64,000 bases of DNA from Bacillus sp. FJAT-42315 (GCF_002797375.1 NZ_KZ454941.1:116431-180430); one strand, 5' to 3'; counted from the stretch's first letter, positions 8,466 through 17,999 are shown. Notes: generated by a model not told the origin, from the sequence alone. Numbers and translations are program-made.

Positions 8466-10253
8466 TTATCTTATCAAATATTCAACACAGTTTCTTCCTC
8501 TATCTTTAGCATGGTATAAAGCTTTATCACATCTTGCTATCAAAGTATTTAATGTATCACCTTGAACATAACAAGTGACTCCAAAGCTACTTGTTTTTCG
8601 TTCTACTATTGGGAAACTATGATTTTCTAATTGTTTACGAAGTTTCTTTGAAAGCTGTAAAGCATCTTCTAGTGTGGTTTGTGGACAAATAACTAAAAAT
8701 TCCTCGCCTCCCCATCTTCCAATCGTATCCATATCCCTAATATTATCTTTTAATAGTTTCGCTGCTTCTATTAACACAATATCTCCTACTTGATGACCAA
8801 ATTGATCGTTTACTTCCTTAAAATGATCGACATCCAACAATATGACGGAAAATGGTATCAACTCATTTTGAGCACGTTTCAATTCAGTTTCCAATACATA
8901 ATCTAATCGGACACGATTAGGTATTTGAGTTAGTCTATCCGTATTCGCTAAACGTTCAAGCTCTAGTGTGGCCTTTTCTAATTGCTGCGTTCGTTCTTTT
9001 ACTTTGTACTCAAGGGTTTCGTTTAACTCTTGTTGCATATCTTGATGTTCTTTTTTAATAATATTGATTTTATCCCCTAACGCTAATGACAAGAATATGG
9101 CTTCAAAAATGGCAGCGGTCGCAGGAACATCTTCATATATTCGTGGATGAAATGGAATAATACCTATAAATCCTAACCCTTGAATAATTATGGAACCAAG
9201 TAAAACTGTCCATCCGACCATATAAAACCGAGCGATTTTATACCCTCTTAGCAATAAGCGTAATCCTGAAATCCAAAGAAACAAAAGGACGAGCATCGTA
9301 AATGCTATTGTGAAATCATTAACAATGTATACGTCAGGAATGATAAACACTGCTACAAAGGAGAAGATGGTTATCCATAATGACACCGTTAACACTCGAT
9401 TATGTAGGGGTAAATATTTTTTTAGCTCAAGAAATTCTCTTCCAAATAAAATCATACATAAAAGTAACAAATTGCAGCTTAACACTAAAGATCTTGTGAA
9501 AAACCATTCAGGTAATAAGTGCCCCATTAATTCAATATCAAAAGTATTCATAGTTGCTTGAAAGACCATAAAGCTCCACATATAAAAAACATAGTATAAA
9601 TAAGATCTTTCTTTTAATGAAAAAAACAAAAATAGATTATAAATGGATAATGCAGTCAAAAATCCGTAAAAAGCACCTGTCAAAAATTTATACGAGATAA
9701 TTTTTTCGATAAACCCATCTGTTGTATAGAGAGAAGAAATCACTGTTAGTGGAAGTGCTCCCTCTAATTTAATGTAAATTTCTTGTATAGATGGATCATT
9801 TATTGTAAACAGAATAGAGCGAAATTTAATTTTTCGACTATCCAAATTTGAGAATCCACCTTTTTGTATATCATATGTACCGTCTTCTTTGAGCAAAAAT
9901 ACCTCAATATTTTCTAGTTTATCTATTAGTTCTAGCCAGTAGGATTCTTCCTTATTCTTTATTATTTCATCAGTATCTAACCTAAGCCAAATCGTATCAT
10001 CCGTATGCCAAAAGTTCAAATACTCTTGAGTACTCGCAACAAAGGACTTGTCATATTCACCGGATAAGATATCATCAATTTCGACATCATTGGAAGGATC
10101 ACGAAAAACATCATAATGTGGTCCTAATACAATAGGTTTTGAAAGCTCGGCTGCATGACCTACTAAAGGTACAAGTAGATGTATCACTAATGTAAAAACG
10201 ATCGCAATAAAAAAATAAAATAACGTCACGTTTCTTACTATTCTATTTTTCAT
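8466..10253 (-). CDS. 7TMR-DISM membrane diguanylate cyclase (GGDEF)
   Basis: Predicted to make cyclic di-GMP from two GTP in response to an extracellular signal. From ATG 10253 the protein has 595 residues: an N-terminal membrane segment or signal peptide (about 8-30), an extracytoplasmic 7TMR-DISMED2-type beta domain (about 45-170, with YLNFWHTDDTIWLRLD), seven hydrophobic segments (about 185-380), a coiled coil (EHQDMQQELNETLEYKVKERTQQLEKA) and a GGDEF domain. The active loop is GGEEF at 515-519, and an RDMD inhibitory I-site lies five residues before it, so it should be catalytically competent and product-inhibited. The start is uncertain: an upstream in-frame TTG at 10292 exists and GGAGGG lies rather far from the ATG. 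It is read alone, towards mntA. Confidence 0.88.
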   Translation of the reverse strand: MKNRIVRNVTLFYFFIAIVFTLVIHLLVPLVGHAAELSKPIVLGPHYDVFRDPSNDVEIDDILSGEYDKSFVASTQEYLNFWHTDDTIWLRLDTDEIIKNKEESYWLELIDKLENIEVFLLKEDGTYDIQKGGFSNLDSRKIKFRSILFTINDPSIQEIYIKLEGALPLTVISSLYTTDGFIEKIISYKFLTGAFYGFLTALSIYNLFLFFSLKERSYLYYVFYMWSFMVFQATMNTFDIELMGHLLPEWFFTRSLVLSCNLLLLCMILFGREFLELKKYLPLHNRVLTVSLWITIFSFVAVFIIPDVYIVNDFTIAFTMLVLLFLWISGLRLLLRGYKIARFYMVGWTVLLGSIIIQGLGFIGIIPFHPRIYEDVPATAAIFEAIFLSLALGDKINIIKKEHQDMQQELNETLEYKVKERTQQLEKATLELERLANTDRLTQIPNRVRLDYVLETELKRAQNELIPFSVILLDVDHFKEVNDQFGHQVGDIVLIEAAKLLKDNIRDMDTIGRWGGEEFLVICPQTTLEDALQLSKKLRKQLENHSFPIVERKTSSFGVTCYVQGDTLNTLIARCDKALYHAKDRGRNCVEYLIR

Positions 10254-10801
10254 CTTAATTGTTTTCGTCCACCCTCCATGTTTGTAGTCCAATATTTTAG
10301 ACTTAGTATAAAGATAACATAAAATTGACAGAGTGCTAAAAACAATTATAAAAAGTTGGTTGGTTACTTTTTGAACACACTATTTTTATATGAACCTAAC
10401 AAAGTAAACGTCACAGTTGAGCTCTAACTGGGTAGTGTTTTATCCATCTGTTAAATTAGTCTTATCACATTCTATTTATTTTTTAATATTTTTCCAACAA
10501 GCAAAAAATCACGCGTGTTGATTATCAATAATATTCCATCATTCCGTTACGTTTAATATTAAAGGCGATTCATATCGCATGGAGGAGAAGAAAAAAGCTG
10601 GGATCTTCCCAACTCCTTCAGCAATAGAATCGGAAAAGTGAGGATTTTTATTCCGGCATTTTTGGGGAATTTTACGCCGGTATTGACATAGATCAATTTT
10701 CTACATTAAAGATTACTCCATAAGTGATACTCTGTAGATAAGAGGTTTTAGTCATAGGGGTCATTGAACAATGGACTGGAGATAAGTATCCTCTTTTTGA
10801 A
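10254..10801. other. intergenic region containing an IS-end relic
   Basis: About 550 bp between the diguanylate cyclase start and the small gene at 10802. It is AT-rich, carries the presumed promoter of the cyclase on the minus strand and the IS21-type end at 10598-10688. I see no further gene in it; the frame of the small downstream protein is open back to 10742 but has no ATG, GTG or TTG there. Confidence 0.5.
10598..10688. repeat. inverted copy of the IS21-type end (91 bp)
   Basis: Reverse-complementing this stretch gives nearly the same sequence as 4125-4215, with substitutions at only a few positions (for example GGCG for GACG and CTGAAGGAG for CTGGAGGAG). It ends TATTGACA. It has no transposase gene beside it. 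Together with 4125 it forms long inverted ends around a 6.5-kb segment. Confidence 0.7.
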
Positions 10802-11062
10802 ATGTGTGATTGGAAGGGGAAAGATATTCCATCAAAAGAACGAATAAATCAGCTAGAATTAAAGAAATGGACTTGGGAAAACGGAAAGCAGGAGTTGAAA
10901 AGACTAGCTATCTTCCCAGCAGGTAAAAGGGATGATCCGACTACAAGAATGAGAATAGTAGCAGAGGGTGTCCATCTTATATTAGATCTGGAAGAGCCGT
11001 ATACTTTATTAACTTGGAAAGAATTTGATGATGTTTTGGATGAATTTTATCATTATAAATAA
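10802..11062 (+). CDS. hypothetical small protein, possibly 5'-truncated
   Basis: An 86-residue, highly charged, Trp-rich protein (ELKKWTWENGKQELKRL; LILDLEEPYTLLTWKEFDDVLDEFYHYK) with no signal peptide or membrane segment. I do not recognise the family. The frame stays open upstream to 10742 with plausible protein-like text (IEQWTGDKYPLFEM) but no usual start codon and no good ribosome binding site before the ATG at 10802. It begins about 110 bp from the IS-type end at 10688, so it may be the remainder of a longer gene cut by an old transposition event. Confidence 0.4.
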   Translation: MCDWKGKDIPSKERINQLELKKWTWENGKQELKRLAIFPAGKRDDPTTRMRIVAEGVHLILDLEEPYTLLTWKEFDDVLDEFYHYK

Positions 11063-11123
11063 TGAACAAAGAAAAGTCGCTGTATCAATGTTAGCATAAC
11101 AAACATGCAAGCTCATGAAACAT

Positions 11124-11166
11124 AGGGCTGTTTAACGTCTGTGGAGTTCAGATGTTAAATAGCCCT
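11124..11166. terminator. convergent terminator hairpin
   Basis: Arms AGGGCTGTTTAACGTCTG and CAGATGTTAAATAGCCCT pair over 18 positions with two G-T/mismatch sites around a TGGAGTT loop. T-runs follow on the plus strand, and the element lies between two converging genes, so it can serve both. Confidence 0.75.
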
Positions 11167-11186
11167 TATGATTTTTTTATCCAGTT

Positions 11187-12248
11187 TTACTCTTTTAATC
11201 GCAGTGTTGCACTTACAGGGTTATGATCGCTATGTTCGAATTTCAAATCATGACCTTGAACATTCACGATTTCTACGTTAGGGGAAACGATAAATCCGTC
11301 GATAATGGTGACAAAGTTTTCTCCCTCTACATATTTCTTCACGTCGTCGCGAACGGTCCATACAGTTGGATCGACAGCCCATTGGAATCCGCCTTCATTG
11401 AAATTCTTTGGCAGCTGCACTAACCACTCGGGCCAGTTCTTTTTAAATTCTGGGTCCTTTAATTGTACATCGGATAAAAGTTGGTTCCAATCTCCGCCAA
11501 GAACGACATAATCACCATTTTTATAATGCTCATTCATATAAGACTTCAAAAACTCGACTTGCTGGCCTCTAATTTTTCCGCCTTTATCGTAAGCAGATAA
11601 ATGAATGTTGACTAATCTTAAAAATTTGCCGTTTTCTACAGGGATTTTAAGCTCAACGATACAGCGGTCTAAGTCAAATAATCGCTTTGGCCAAGGTTCT
11701 TTGCCTGGTAGCTGAAATCTCGTTGCTTCCTCTACTTTATAAGTGGAAAAAGAGCTTAAACCAGCTTCCACAGATCCCATTGGCTGTTGAATCGGGACGG
11801 GTACCCATTGAGAATTGTAATTGAATGCAAATGCCGATGCATATCCTTTTAAGCCCTTTTCCATATAATCTCGTTGATTAATATGATAAGAGCGTAGAGC
11901 CTTTGTATCTACTTCTTGAAGCAACAGAAAATCTGATTTCTCTGTCTGCATGAATTGAAGCATATGCTTTAAATTTTCTTCCGTTTGCTCTTTGCTGCTG
12001 GAACGCGAGCCTTTGCCTCCGTCCATAAAGAAATCTTGATCTTTATCTAAGCCAGCGTAGCCAATATTGAAGGTTGTTGTTTTAAACGGTTCTCCCACCT
12101 GTAATACTTTTTCTGTATTGGCTGTTATTTGCACTTTTTCAACGTTTTCATGCTTTTTATTTGTAATAGTCATATAGGCTAAAAATCCACCTAATCCTCC
12201 TAGAACAATTCCTGTTAAAATAAGGAATGCTTTTAGTAACTTTTTCAT
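11187..12248 (-). CDS. membrane-anchored endonuclease/exonuclease/phosphatase-fold protein
   Basis: From ATG 12248 (GGGAG about 10 nt upstream) the protein has 353 residues. Residues 1-28 form a Lys-then-hydrophobic anchor or signal (KKLLKAFLILTGIVLGGLGG), so the rest should lie outside the membrane. The EEP fold is visible: TTFNIGYAGL near the start with the metal-binding Asn, FLLLQEVD with the catalytic Glu, LVNIHLSAYDKGG, LGGDWNQL (Asp and Asn), and the terminal EHSDHNPV with the catalytic Asp-His. Family members cleave phosphodiesters of DNA, sphingomyelin or inositol phosphates; the substrate cannot be told here. An upstream in-frame ATG at 12323 would add 25 residues without homology. 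Confidence 0.82.
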   Translation of the reverse strand: MKKLLKAFLILTGIVLGGLGGFLAYMTITNKKHENVEKVQITANTEKVLQVGEPFKTTTFNIGYAGLDKDQDFFMDGGKGSRSSSKEQTEENLKHMLQFMQTEKSDFLLLQEVDTKALRSYHINQRDYMEKGLKGYASAFAFNYNSQWVPVPIQQPMGSVEAGLSSFSTYKVEEATRFQLPGKEPWPKRLFDLDRCIVELKIPVENGKFLRLVNIHLSAYDKGGKIRGQQVEFLKSYMNEHYKNGDYVVLGGDWNQLLSDVQLKDPEFKKNWPEWLVQLPKNFNEGGFQWAVDPTVWTVRDDVKKYVEGENFVTIIDGFIVSPNVEIVNVQGHDLKFEHSDHNPVSATLRLKE

Positions 12249-12490
12249 TTTTGAGAACTCCCATGATGTTTTTGTTAAATATAGTGTATGTTTCATAGTA
12301 TATGATACAAAGTTTGCATTCAAGCTAAGTTTTTGTATACCTAAAAATCGTACGTATCTAAAGCTATTAATGAGATTGGAAGAAATTCCTTGATGTCTTA
12401 TATAAATTTAGAATATTTAATTTGAAAAAAGGATATAATCATTTTATAATTTAAAAAATGCCTGTTTTTTAAAAATAGAGAGGTGATTTT

Positions 12491-13723
12491 ATGAACTATC
12501 AAAAGTTATCTAAGCTTTATTATAAATTGGATGCTATTTCTTATAATAATGAGTTGATTAAAAGGAAAAGTAGTTACGGTAGCTATTTAACATCATTAAT
12601 GATTCGTGGTTTCCGAAAAGGGCACCTTACAAATGATTCATTTGAATTATTTTATGTAAATACCCAGGATTTAATGAACTTAAATAACGAAGTGCTATTA
12701 AATAGTTCTAAAATCTCTTCACTCATTAGTGAACTTCCTGATTTTGTAGTACAACCTTATTTCAATAAGTTAATTATTAATGAGGCACAAAGTAATAATG
12801 AAATTGAGGGAATTCGTAGTACAAAAAAAGAATTAAAGGAAGCTCTTAATGAATTAGAACGGTCCGAACCTAGAAATAAGCGCTTTATAGGTTTGATGAA
12901 AATGTATCGTTACATAGATCAAATCGAGCCATTTGAAAATGTTCAAGATTTCAGAGTCCTATATGATAAATTAGTAGCAGATGAAATTAAAACAGAAGAT
13001 ATTCCAGACGGTGAAATGTTTAGAAAAGGATATGTTGAAGTAAATGATGGTAATGTTACTACTCATATTGGCGTAACATCTGAAAAGAAAATCATTGAAG
13101 CATTAGGAGCATTAGTGAATTACTTACAAAATGAATCTCATCCTCAATTGTATCGCTACATGGTTGCTCATTATTATTATGAGTATATACATCCATTCTA
13201 TGATGGGAATGGTCGAACAGGGCGTTTGATTGTAGGGAGTTATTTATCGAGGTACTTAGAGAAATATTCAGCTATAACTTTTTCTTATGCAGTGAATAAA
13301 AATAAACCCAAGTATTATAAGTCATTAGAAGAAATACCATCACCTTTGAATCAAGGAGATATGACTTTCTACTTAATTAACATGCTAGAATTGCTTTCGA
13401 CTGGACAAAAAGGAATTGTTGAAGATCTTGAACTCAATTTAATGAAGCTTGAACGAATTAAAGATTATTTTAAAATGGATAAATGGAAAAACTATAAAAA
13501 TGAACGTGAATTATTATATTTAATAATTAGTATAAATGTATTTGTAGATGATCATGTGATTTTATCTGTACAAGAATTGATGGATTTGTCGCATAAATCT
13601 AGACATATGGTTAATAAAGTAATGGACTATTTAATTCAAGAGGGATATGTCGAGATAGTAAGTAAAAAACCAAAAGCATATAAAATTTGTGATGAGTGTT
13701 TAGAAGGTATATTACCTTCTTAA
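12491..13723 (+). CDS. Fic domain protein (AMP transferase-like)
   Basis: Fic proteins transfer AMP or related groups from nucleotides to protein side chains. The full active motif HPFYDGNGRTGR lies at residues 234-245, with catalytic H234. Upstream, EIEGIRST (104-111) corresponds to the autoinhibitory (S/T)xxxE(G/N) helix of class II Fic proteins. E106 is present, but the position four residues earlier is Asn102 rather than Ser/Thr. Residues about 335-410 look like a C-terminal winged helix (ILSVQELMDLSHKSRHMVNKVMDYLIQEGYVEI). GAGAGGTGA precedes the ATG well. It is AT-rich like the rest of the island and stands alone. Function in the cell (toxin, defence or regulation) is open. Confidence 0.85.
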   Translation: MNYQKLSKLYYKLDAISYNNELIKRKSSYGSYLTSLMIRGFRKGHLTNDSFELFYVNTQDLMNLNNEVLLNSSKISSLISELPDFVVQPYFNKLIINEAQSNNEIEGIRSTKKELKEALNELERSEPRNKRFIGLMKMYRYIDQIEPFENVQDFRVLYDKLVADEIKTEDIPDGEMFRKGYVEVNDGNVTTHIGVTSEKKIIEALGALVNYLQNESHPQLYRYMVAHYYYEYIHPFYDGNGRTGRLIVGSYLSRYLEKYSAITFSYAVNKNKPKYYKSLEEIPSPLNQGDMTFYLINMLELLSTGQKGIVEDLELNLMKLERIKDYFKMDKWKNYKNERELLYLIISINVFVDDHVILSVQELMDLSHKSRHMVNKVMDYLIQEGYVEIVSKKPKAYKICDECLEGILPS

Positions 13724-13779
13724 ACCTCACTTAGAGCTATCGTCATGAACAACTAAATCATTCCTTTGCTTTGAAACAT

Positions 13780-13822
13780 AAAGAAGCCACTGCAGATCAC
13801 TAGATCACACAGTGGCTTCTTT
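13780..13822. terminator. bidirectional terminator between fic and ahpF
   Basis: Perfect 13-bp arms AAAGAAGCCACTG (13780-13792) and CAGTGGCTTCTTT (13810-13822) with a 17-nt loop. A-rich and T-rich edges on both sides fit use in both directions. Confidence 0.85.
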
Positions 13823-13832
13823 CTCTTACTTA

Positions 13833-15362
13833 TTAATTTCGAATTAAATAATCAAACGCTCCTAAAGCGGCAGTTGCTCCAGATCCCATAGAGATAATGA
13901 TTTGTTTGTATGCACTATCTGTACAGTCACCGGCAGCGAATACGCCAGGGATGTTTGTTGCGCCGCGTTTGTCGATGATGAGTTCACCCATGCGCGTACG
14001 TTCCATGTCATCACCTAACCAGTCTGTGTTAGGAACAAGACCGATTTGAACGAAGACACCTTCTAGTTCAACGTGGTGAACTTCTTCTGTTTCACGGTCG
14101 ATGTAAGAAATGCCGTTTACTTTGTCAGTACCGGTAATTTCTTTCGTTTGAACGTTCTTTAGAACTGTTACGTTCGGTAGGCTGTAAAGGCGCTCTTGTA
14201 ATACTGTGTCGGCTTTTAATTCCGGCATGAATTCAAGAACGGTTACATGCTTAACGATACCTGCAAGGTCGATCGCCGCTTCGATACCGGAGTTACCGCC
14301 GCCAATGACAGCTACGTGTTTTCCTTCGAATAACGGACCATCACAGTGTGGGCAGTAAGCGACACCTTTGTTTTTGAACTCTTGTTCGCCAGGTACGCCG
14401 ACGTTACGCCAACGAGCACCTGTTGAAAGGATAACGGCTTTACTTTTTAGTACGGCACCGTTTTCTAGTTCGATTTCGATTAGGTCTTTCTTTTCTAAGC
14501 GTTTGGCACGCTGTAAGTTCATGATATCTACGTCATATTCTTTGACGTGTTCTTCAAGGCTTGCGGCAAGCTTTGGACCTTCTGTGTATTTCACACTAAT
14601 GAAGTTTTCAATACCCATCGTGTCCATAATTTGACCGCCAAAGCGTTCAGCGACAATGCCTGTACGAATGCCTTTACGTGCTGCGTATACAGCGGCACTT
14701 GCACCGGCTGGTCCGCCACCAACAACGAGTACATCAAATGGCTCTTTGTCAGCGAATGCTGATGCATCTGGACCTTCGCCCATCTTCGCTAGAATTTCTT
14801 CAAGCGTCATACGGCCGCTACTGAAAGCTTCACCATTTAAGTAAACGGATGGTACAGCTAAGATGTCTTTGCTTTCGACTTCTTCTTTAAATGCCGCACC
14901 GTCAATCATTGTATGGGTAATGCCAGGGTTGAGAACGGTCATTAAGTTGAGTGCTTGTACAACGTCAGGACAGTTGTGACAGCTCAAGCTAATGTAAGAT
15001 TCGAAATGATAGTTGCCTTCGATCTTTTTCACTTGATCAATGACACTTTGTTCAACTTTTGGCGCTCTACCACTTACTTGTAGCAAAGCCAATACTAATG
15101 ATGTGAATTCATGTCCAAGAGGGATACCAGCGAAAGTGACACCAGTATCTTCTCCGATACGGTTTACACTAAAGCTCGGTGTTCTCTCTAAAGTTGTTTT
15201 TTCAACTTTGATGTTGGGGGACATGGCGGCTAATTCATCTACTAGAGCCACCATGTCGCGAGAAACGTCATCCGTTCCTGCGCTGACTTTGAGTAGTACA
15301 TCCCCCTCCATCAGTTGAAGATATTGTTCTAACTGTGCTTTAATATCTGCTTCTAGTATCAT
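13833..15362 (-). CDS. ahpF: alkyl hydroperoxide reductase subunit F (NADH:peroxiredoxin reductase)
   Basis: AhpF passes electrons from NADH through FAD and two dithiols to AhpC. The 509 residues match the family. The N-terminal tandem thioredoxin folds carry the redox pair CHNC ([12 protein letters not shown]). The FAD site is [22 protein letters not shown], the reductase dithiol is CPHC ([13 protein letters not shown]), and the NADH site is [15 protein letters not shown]. The C-terminal FAD motif is [11 protein letters not shown]. It starts 14 bp after ahpC stops, so the two form one operon read on the minus strand. Confidence 0.98.
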   Translation of the reverse strand: MILEADIKAQLEQYLQLMEGDVLLKVSAGTDDVSRDMVALVDELAAMSPNIKVEKTTLERTPSFSVNRIGEDTGVTFAGIPLGHEFTSLVLALLQVSGRAPKVEQSVIDQVKKIEGNYHFESYISLSCHNCPDVVQALNLMTVLNPGITHTMIDGAAFKEEVESKDILAVPSVYLNGEAFSSGRMTLEEILAKMGEGPDASAFADKEPFDVLVVGGGPAGASAAVYAARKGIRTGIVAERFGGQIMDTMGIENFISVKYTEGPKLAASLEEHVKEYDVDIMNLQRAKRLEKKDLIEIELENGAVLKSKAVILSTGARWRNVGVPGEQEFKNKGVAYCPHCDGPLFEGKHVAVIGGGNSGIEAAIDLAGIVKHVTVLEFMPELKADTVLQERLYSLPNVTVLKNVQTKEITGTDKVNGISYIDRETEEVHHVELEGVFVQIGLVPNTDWLGDDMERTRMGELIIDKRGATNIPGVFAAGDCTDSAYKQIIISMGSGATAALGAFDYLIRN

Positions 15363-15375
15363 CGATTTCTACTCC

Positions 15376-15939
15376 TTAAATTTTACCTACAAGATCAAGG
15401 CTTGGTTTAAGTGTTGCGCCGCCTTCTTGCCATTTAGCAGGGCAAACTTCACCTGGATTGTTGCGAACGTATTGTGCTGCTTTAATTTTGCCAACAAGTG
15501 TGCTTGCATCACGACCGATGCCACCTGCGTTAATTTCAACAGCTTGTACGATACCATCTGGATCGATGATGAAAGTACCGCGATCAGCAAGACCTGATTC
15601 TTCGTCTAGTACATCGAAGTTGCGAGAGATTTTTTGTGATGGGTCACCAATCATAATGTATTCGATTTTGCCGATGGCTTCTGAATGATCATGCCATGCT
15701 TTATGTGTGAAATGAGTGTCTGTTGAAACAGAGTATACTTCAACGCCAAGTTCTTTTAGAGTTGCATATTGGTTTTGAAGATCTTCAAGCTCTGTAGGAC
15801 AAACGAATGTGAAATCTGCTGGGTAGAAGCAAACTACGCTCCATTTTCCTTTAAAGTTTTCTTCTGTTACATCGATAAATTGACCTTTTTGAAAAGCTGA
15901 TGCTTTGAATGGTTGTACTTCTTTTCCGATTAGAGACAT
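15376..15939 (-). CDS. ahpC: alkyl hydroperoxide reductase subunit C (peroxiredoxin)
   Basis: A typical 2-Cys peroxiredoxin that reduces H2O2, organic peroxides and peroxynitrite. The 187-residue length is exactly that of the family. The peroxidatic Cys lies in [13 protein letters not shown] (about residue 47) and the resolving Cys in [11 protein letters not shown] near the C-terminus. It is the first gene of the ahpCF operon; a candidate PerR operator lies about 45-60 bp upstream, which fits peroxide induction. Confidence 0.98.
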   Translation of the reverse strand: MSLIGKEVQPFKASAFQKGQFIDVTEENFKGKWSVVCFYPADFTFVCPTELEDLQNQYATLKELGVEVYSVSTDTHFTHKAWHDHSEAIGKIEYIMIGDPSQKISRNFDVLDEESGLADRGTFIIDPDGIVQAVEINAGGIGRDASTLVGKIKAAQYVRNNPGEVCPAKWQEGGATLKPSLDLVGKI

Positions 15940-15982
15940 AATGAATGTTCCTCCTAATGAGTTTTTAATTTTTATTAGTTAT

Positions 15983-15997
15983 TAATAATAATTCTAA
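15983..15997. promoter_or_regulatory. candidate PerR box upstream of ahpC
   Basis: TAATAATAATTCTAA matches the B. subtilis PerR consensus TTATAATNATTATAA at all but two positions and lies 44 bp upstream of the ahpC start in a very AT-rich stretch. PerR is a known repressor of ahpCF in Bacillus. In such AT-rich DNA a chance match is possible. Confidence 0.5.
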
Positions 15998-16405
15998 TTA
16001 CAAATTTATTATTATATATCCTGCATTGTTTGTCAAGGAAAAACAAGCGATTTTATCTTGAATTTAATAGTTGTTGCGAATTCAAGCTTGTTGCTGTCGT
16101 TAGGAAAGGGTGACAAATGGGTTTGAAGGGTAAAACATTAATTTTCAATTACAATTGTAATTTCTCAATCAATCATCATTTAGGATCGTTTATGCAAGTG
16201 ATGTTTTCGGCGATCACTCCTTTCAATAAAAGAGCATATTCTTCACCAAACATCTCCGCCATTGAACAGTTCCTACTATACTTAAGACCATACATTCAGT
16301 GTATAATAAATTGGCAGAAGTATACATTAAAAAAGGATTATATGATGTTTGGATAATATGCTGATCATGGCTATCATGATTAGAGTAAACAAAAAAGGAG
16401 CATTT
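15998..16405. other. intergenic region before selO
   Basis: About 400 bp of AT-rich DNA. A TATAAT at 16302-16307 is a plausible -10 for selO, though I see no good -35 in front of it. A 79-codon open frame at 16117-16356 has no ribosome binding site and no protein-like features and is left out. I see nothing else. Confidence 0.4.
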
Positions 16406-17872
16406 ATGACAAATAATAAAGAAATAGGATGGAACTTTGATAATAGCTATGCCCAGTTGCCGAAATCATTTTTTTCTCGTACGAATCCAGACTCGGTACG
16501 TGCACCGAAATTGGTCATTTTCAATGAGCCGCTAGCTACTTCACTTGGACTAGATGTTCAGGTATTGCAAAGTGAAGAGGGTGTAGCAGTGTTTGCCGGG
16601 AATGAGATTCCTGAAGGAGCGTCGCCGCTTGCTCAAGCGTATGCAGGACATCAGTTTGGGCATTTTACGATGTTAGGGGATGGCCGAGCAGTGTTATTAG
16701 GTGAGCAGATCACGCCTCAGGATGAGAGAGTGGATATTCAGCTGAAGGGGCCTGGTCGAACACCCTATTCTCGTGGGGGTGACGGTCGAGCGGCACTTGG
16801 GCCGATGCTGCGGGAATATATTATTAGTGAAGCGATGCATGCGCTTGGCGTTCCAACGACTCGCAGTTTAGCTGTAGTGGCAACGGGGGAGCCGGTATTC
16901 CGTGAAACTGAATTGCCTGGTGCGGTGTTAACTCGTGTAGCGGCTAGTCATTTGCGTGTCGGCACGTTTCAATACGTAGCGAACTGGGGTACGGTGGAAC
17001 AGCTTCAGACGTTAGTTGATTATACATTAAAGCGCCATTTTCCTGAGGTGGAAGAGCAGGAGGATAACGCTCTTGCCCTACTTCAAGAAGTGATTAAGCG
17101 TCAAGCAGAGCTGGTTGCTAAATGGCAACTCGTTGGCTTTGTTCATGGGGTGATGAACACAGATAATATGACGATTAGTGGCGAAACGATTGACTATGGA
17201 CCTTGTGCTTTTATCGATATGTATGATTTGGCGACGGTGTTTAGTTCCATTGATAGGCAAGGGCGCTATGCGTATGGCAATCAACCGAGTATGGCTGGAT
17301 GGAACCTAACGCGATTTGCTGAAGCGTTATTGCCACTGCTACACGAAGACCAAGAGCAGGCGATTGAACTAGCGGAAGAAAAGCTGTCCGATTTTCCGAA
17401 GTTGTTTCATACTCATTGGCTTGCCGGCATGAGAGCAAAATTAGGGCTATTTAATGAAGAAACAGAAGATAAGGCTCTGATTGACAACCTCCTCAAGATG
17501 ATGCAGGAGCATCGAGCGGACTATACGAATACATTCCGTGCATTCACTTTAAATCAGCTAGAAGATACAGTCTTATTTGGAACTGCGGAATTTACTGAGT
17601 GGTATCAGCAATGGCAGGAGAGACTAGGCAGACAGCAAGAATCGAAAGCCGCTTCCAATGAATTGATGCGTAGTAGCAATCCTGCTATTATTCCACGCAA
17701 CCACCGAGTGGAAGAAGCACTTGAAGCAGCGGTGGCGCAAGGGGATTATAGTGTGATGGAGCGGCTTGTAGCTGTTCTTTCTAATCCGTATGCGTATTCT
17801 TCGGAGCAAGCTGAATATTGTACATTGCCAGCTCCATCTGGGAAGCCTTATCGGACGTTTTGTGGTACTTGA
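16406..17872 (+). CDS. selO: protein adenylyltransferase SelO (YdiU/UPF0061)
   Basis: SelO is a pseudokinase-fold enzyme that binds ATP upside down and transfers AMP to Ser, Thr or Tyr of target proteins; in E. coli it affects redox-related proteins under stress. ATG 16406, 5 nt after AAAGGAG, gives 488 residues, the usual size. Family hallmarks are visible: [70 protein letters not shown] with the catalytic-loop Asn-Asp region, [11 protein letters not shown], and the Pro/Tyr-rich C-terminus. Most bacterial members lack the selenocysteine or have it replaced; here the C-terminus ends FCGT with an ordinary Cys. The gene is monocistronic, closed by a terminator. Confidence 0.95.
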   Translation: MTNNKEIGWNFDNSYAQLPKSFFSRTNPDSVRAPKLVIFNEPLATSLGLDVQVLQSEEGVAVFAGNEIPEGASPLAQAYAGHQFGHFTMLGDGRAVLLGEQITPQDERVDIQLKGPGRTPYSRGGDGRAALGPMLREYIISEAMHALGVPTTRSLAVVATGEPVFRETELPGAVLTRVAASHLRVGTFQYVANWGTVEQLQTLVDYTLKRHFPEVEEQEDNALALLQEVIKRQAELVAKWQLVGFVHGVMNTDNMTISGETIDYGPCAFIDMYDLATVFSSIDRQGRYAYGNQPSMAGWNLTRFAEALLPLLHEDQEQAIELAEEKLSDFPKLFHTHWLAGMRAKLGLFNEETEDKALIDNLLKMMQEHRADYTNTFRAFTLNQLEDTVLFGTAEFTEWYQQWQERLGRQQESKAASNELMRSSNPAIIPRNHRVEEALEAAVAQGDYSVMERLVAVLSNPYAYSSEQAEYCTLPAPSGKPYRTFCGT

Positions 17873-17889
17873 TCTATAAGAGAGAGTGA

Positions 17890-17928
17890 CGACTCTTTTC
17901 ACTTTGCTGAGTGAAGAGTCGTTTTTTT
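17890..17928 (+). terminator. rho-independent terminator of selO
   Basis: Stem CGACTCTTTTCACT / AGTGAAGAGTCG with a short TTGCTG-type loop, followed directly by seven Ts (17922-17928). Confidence 0.85.
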
Positions 17929-17948
17929 ATTGCAGTCAAGTTGTCGGG

Positions 17949-17987
17949 ATTATATGCCTGTATAGTCGCGCTATATAGGCATATAAT
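17949..17987. repeat. 17-bp-arm hairpin between selO and dedA
   Basis: ATTATATGCCTGTATAG (17949-17965) and CTATATAGGCATATAAT (17971-17987) pair over 17 positions with a single G-T pair around the 5-nt loop TCGCG. A T-rich tract follows on the plus strand. It may be a second terminator, serving dedA on the minus strand, but the AT-rich arms are atypical. Confidence 0.55.
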
Positions 17988-17999
17988 TCTTTTTTCATT

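Noticed and set aside
16117-16356. 79-codon ORF upstream of selO
   Set aside because: No ribosome binding site, no recognisable features and composition like non-coding DNA.
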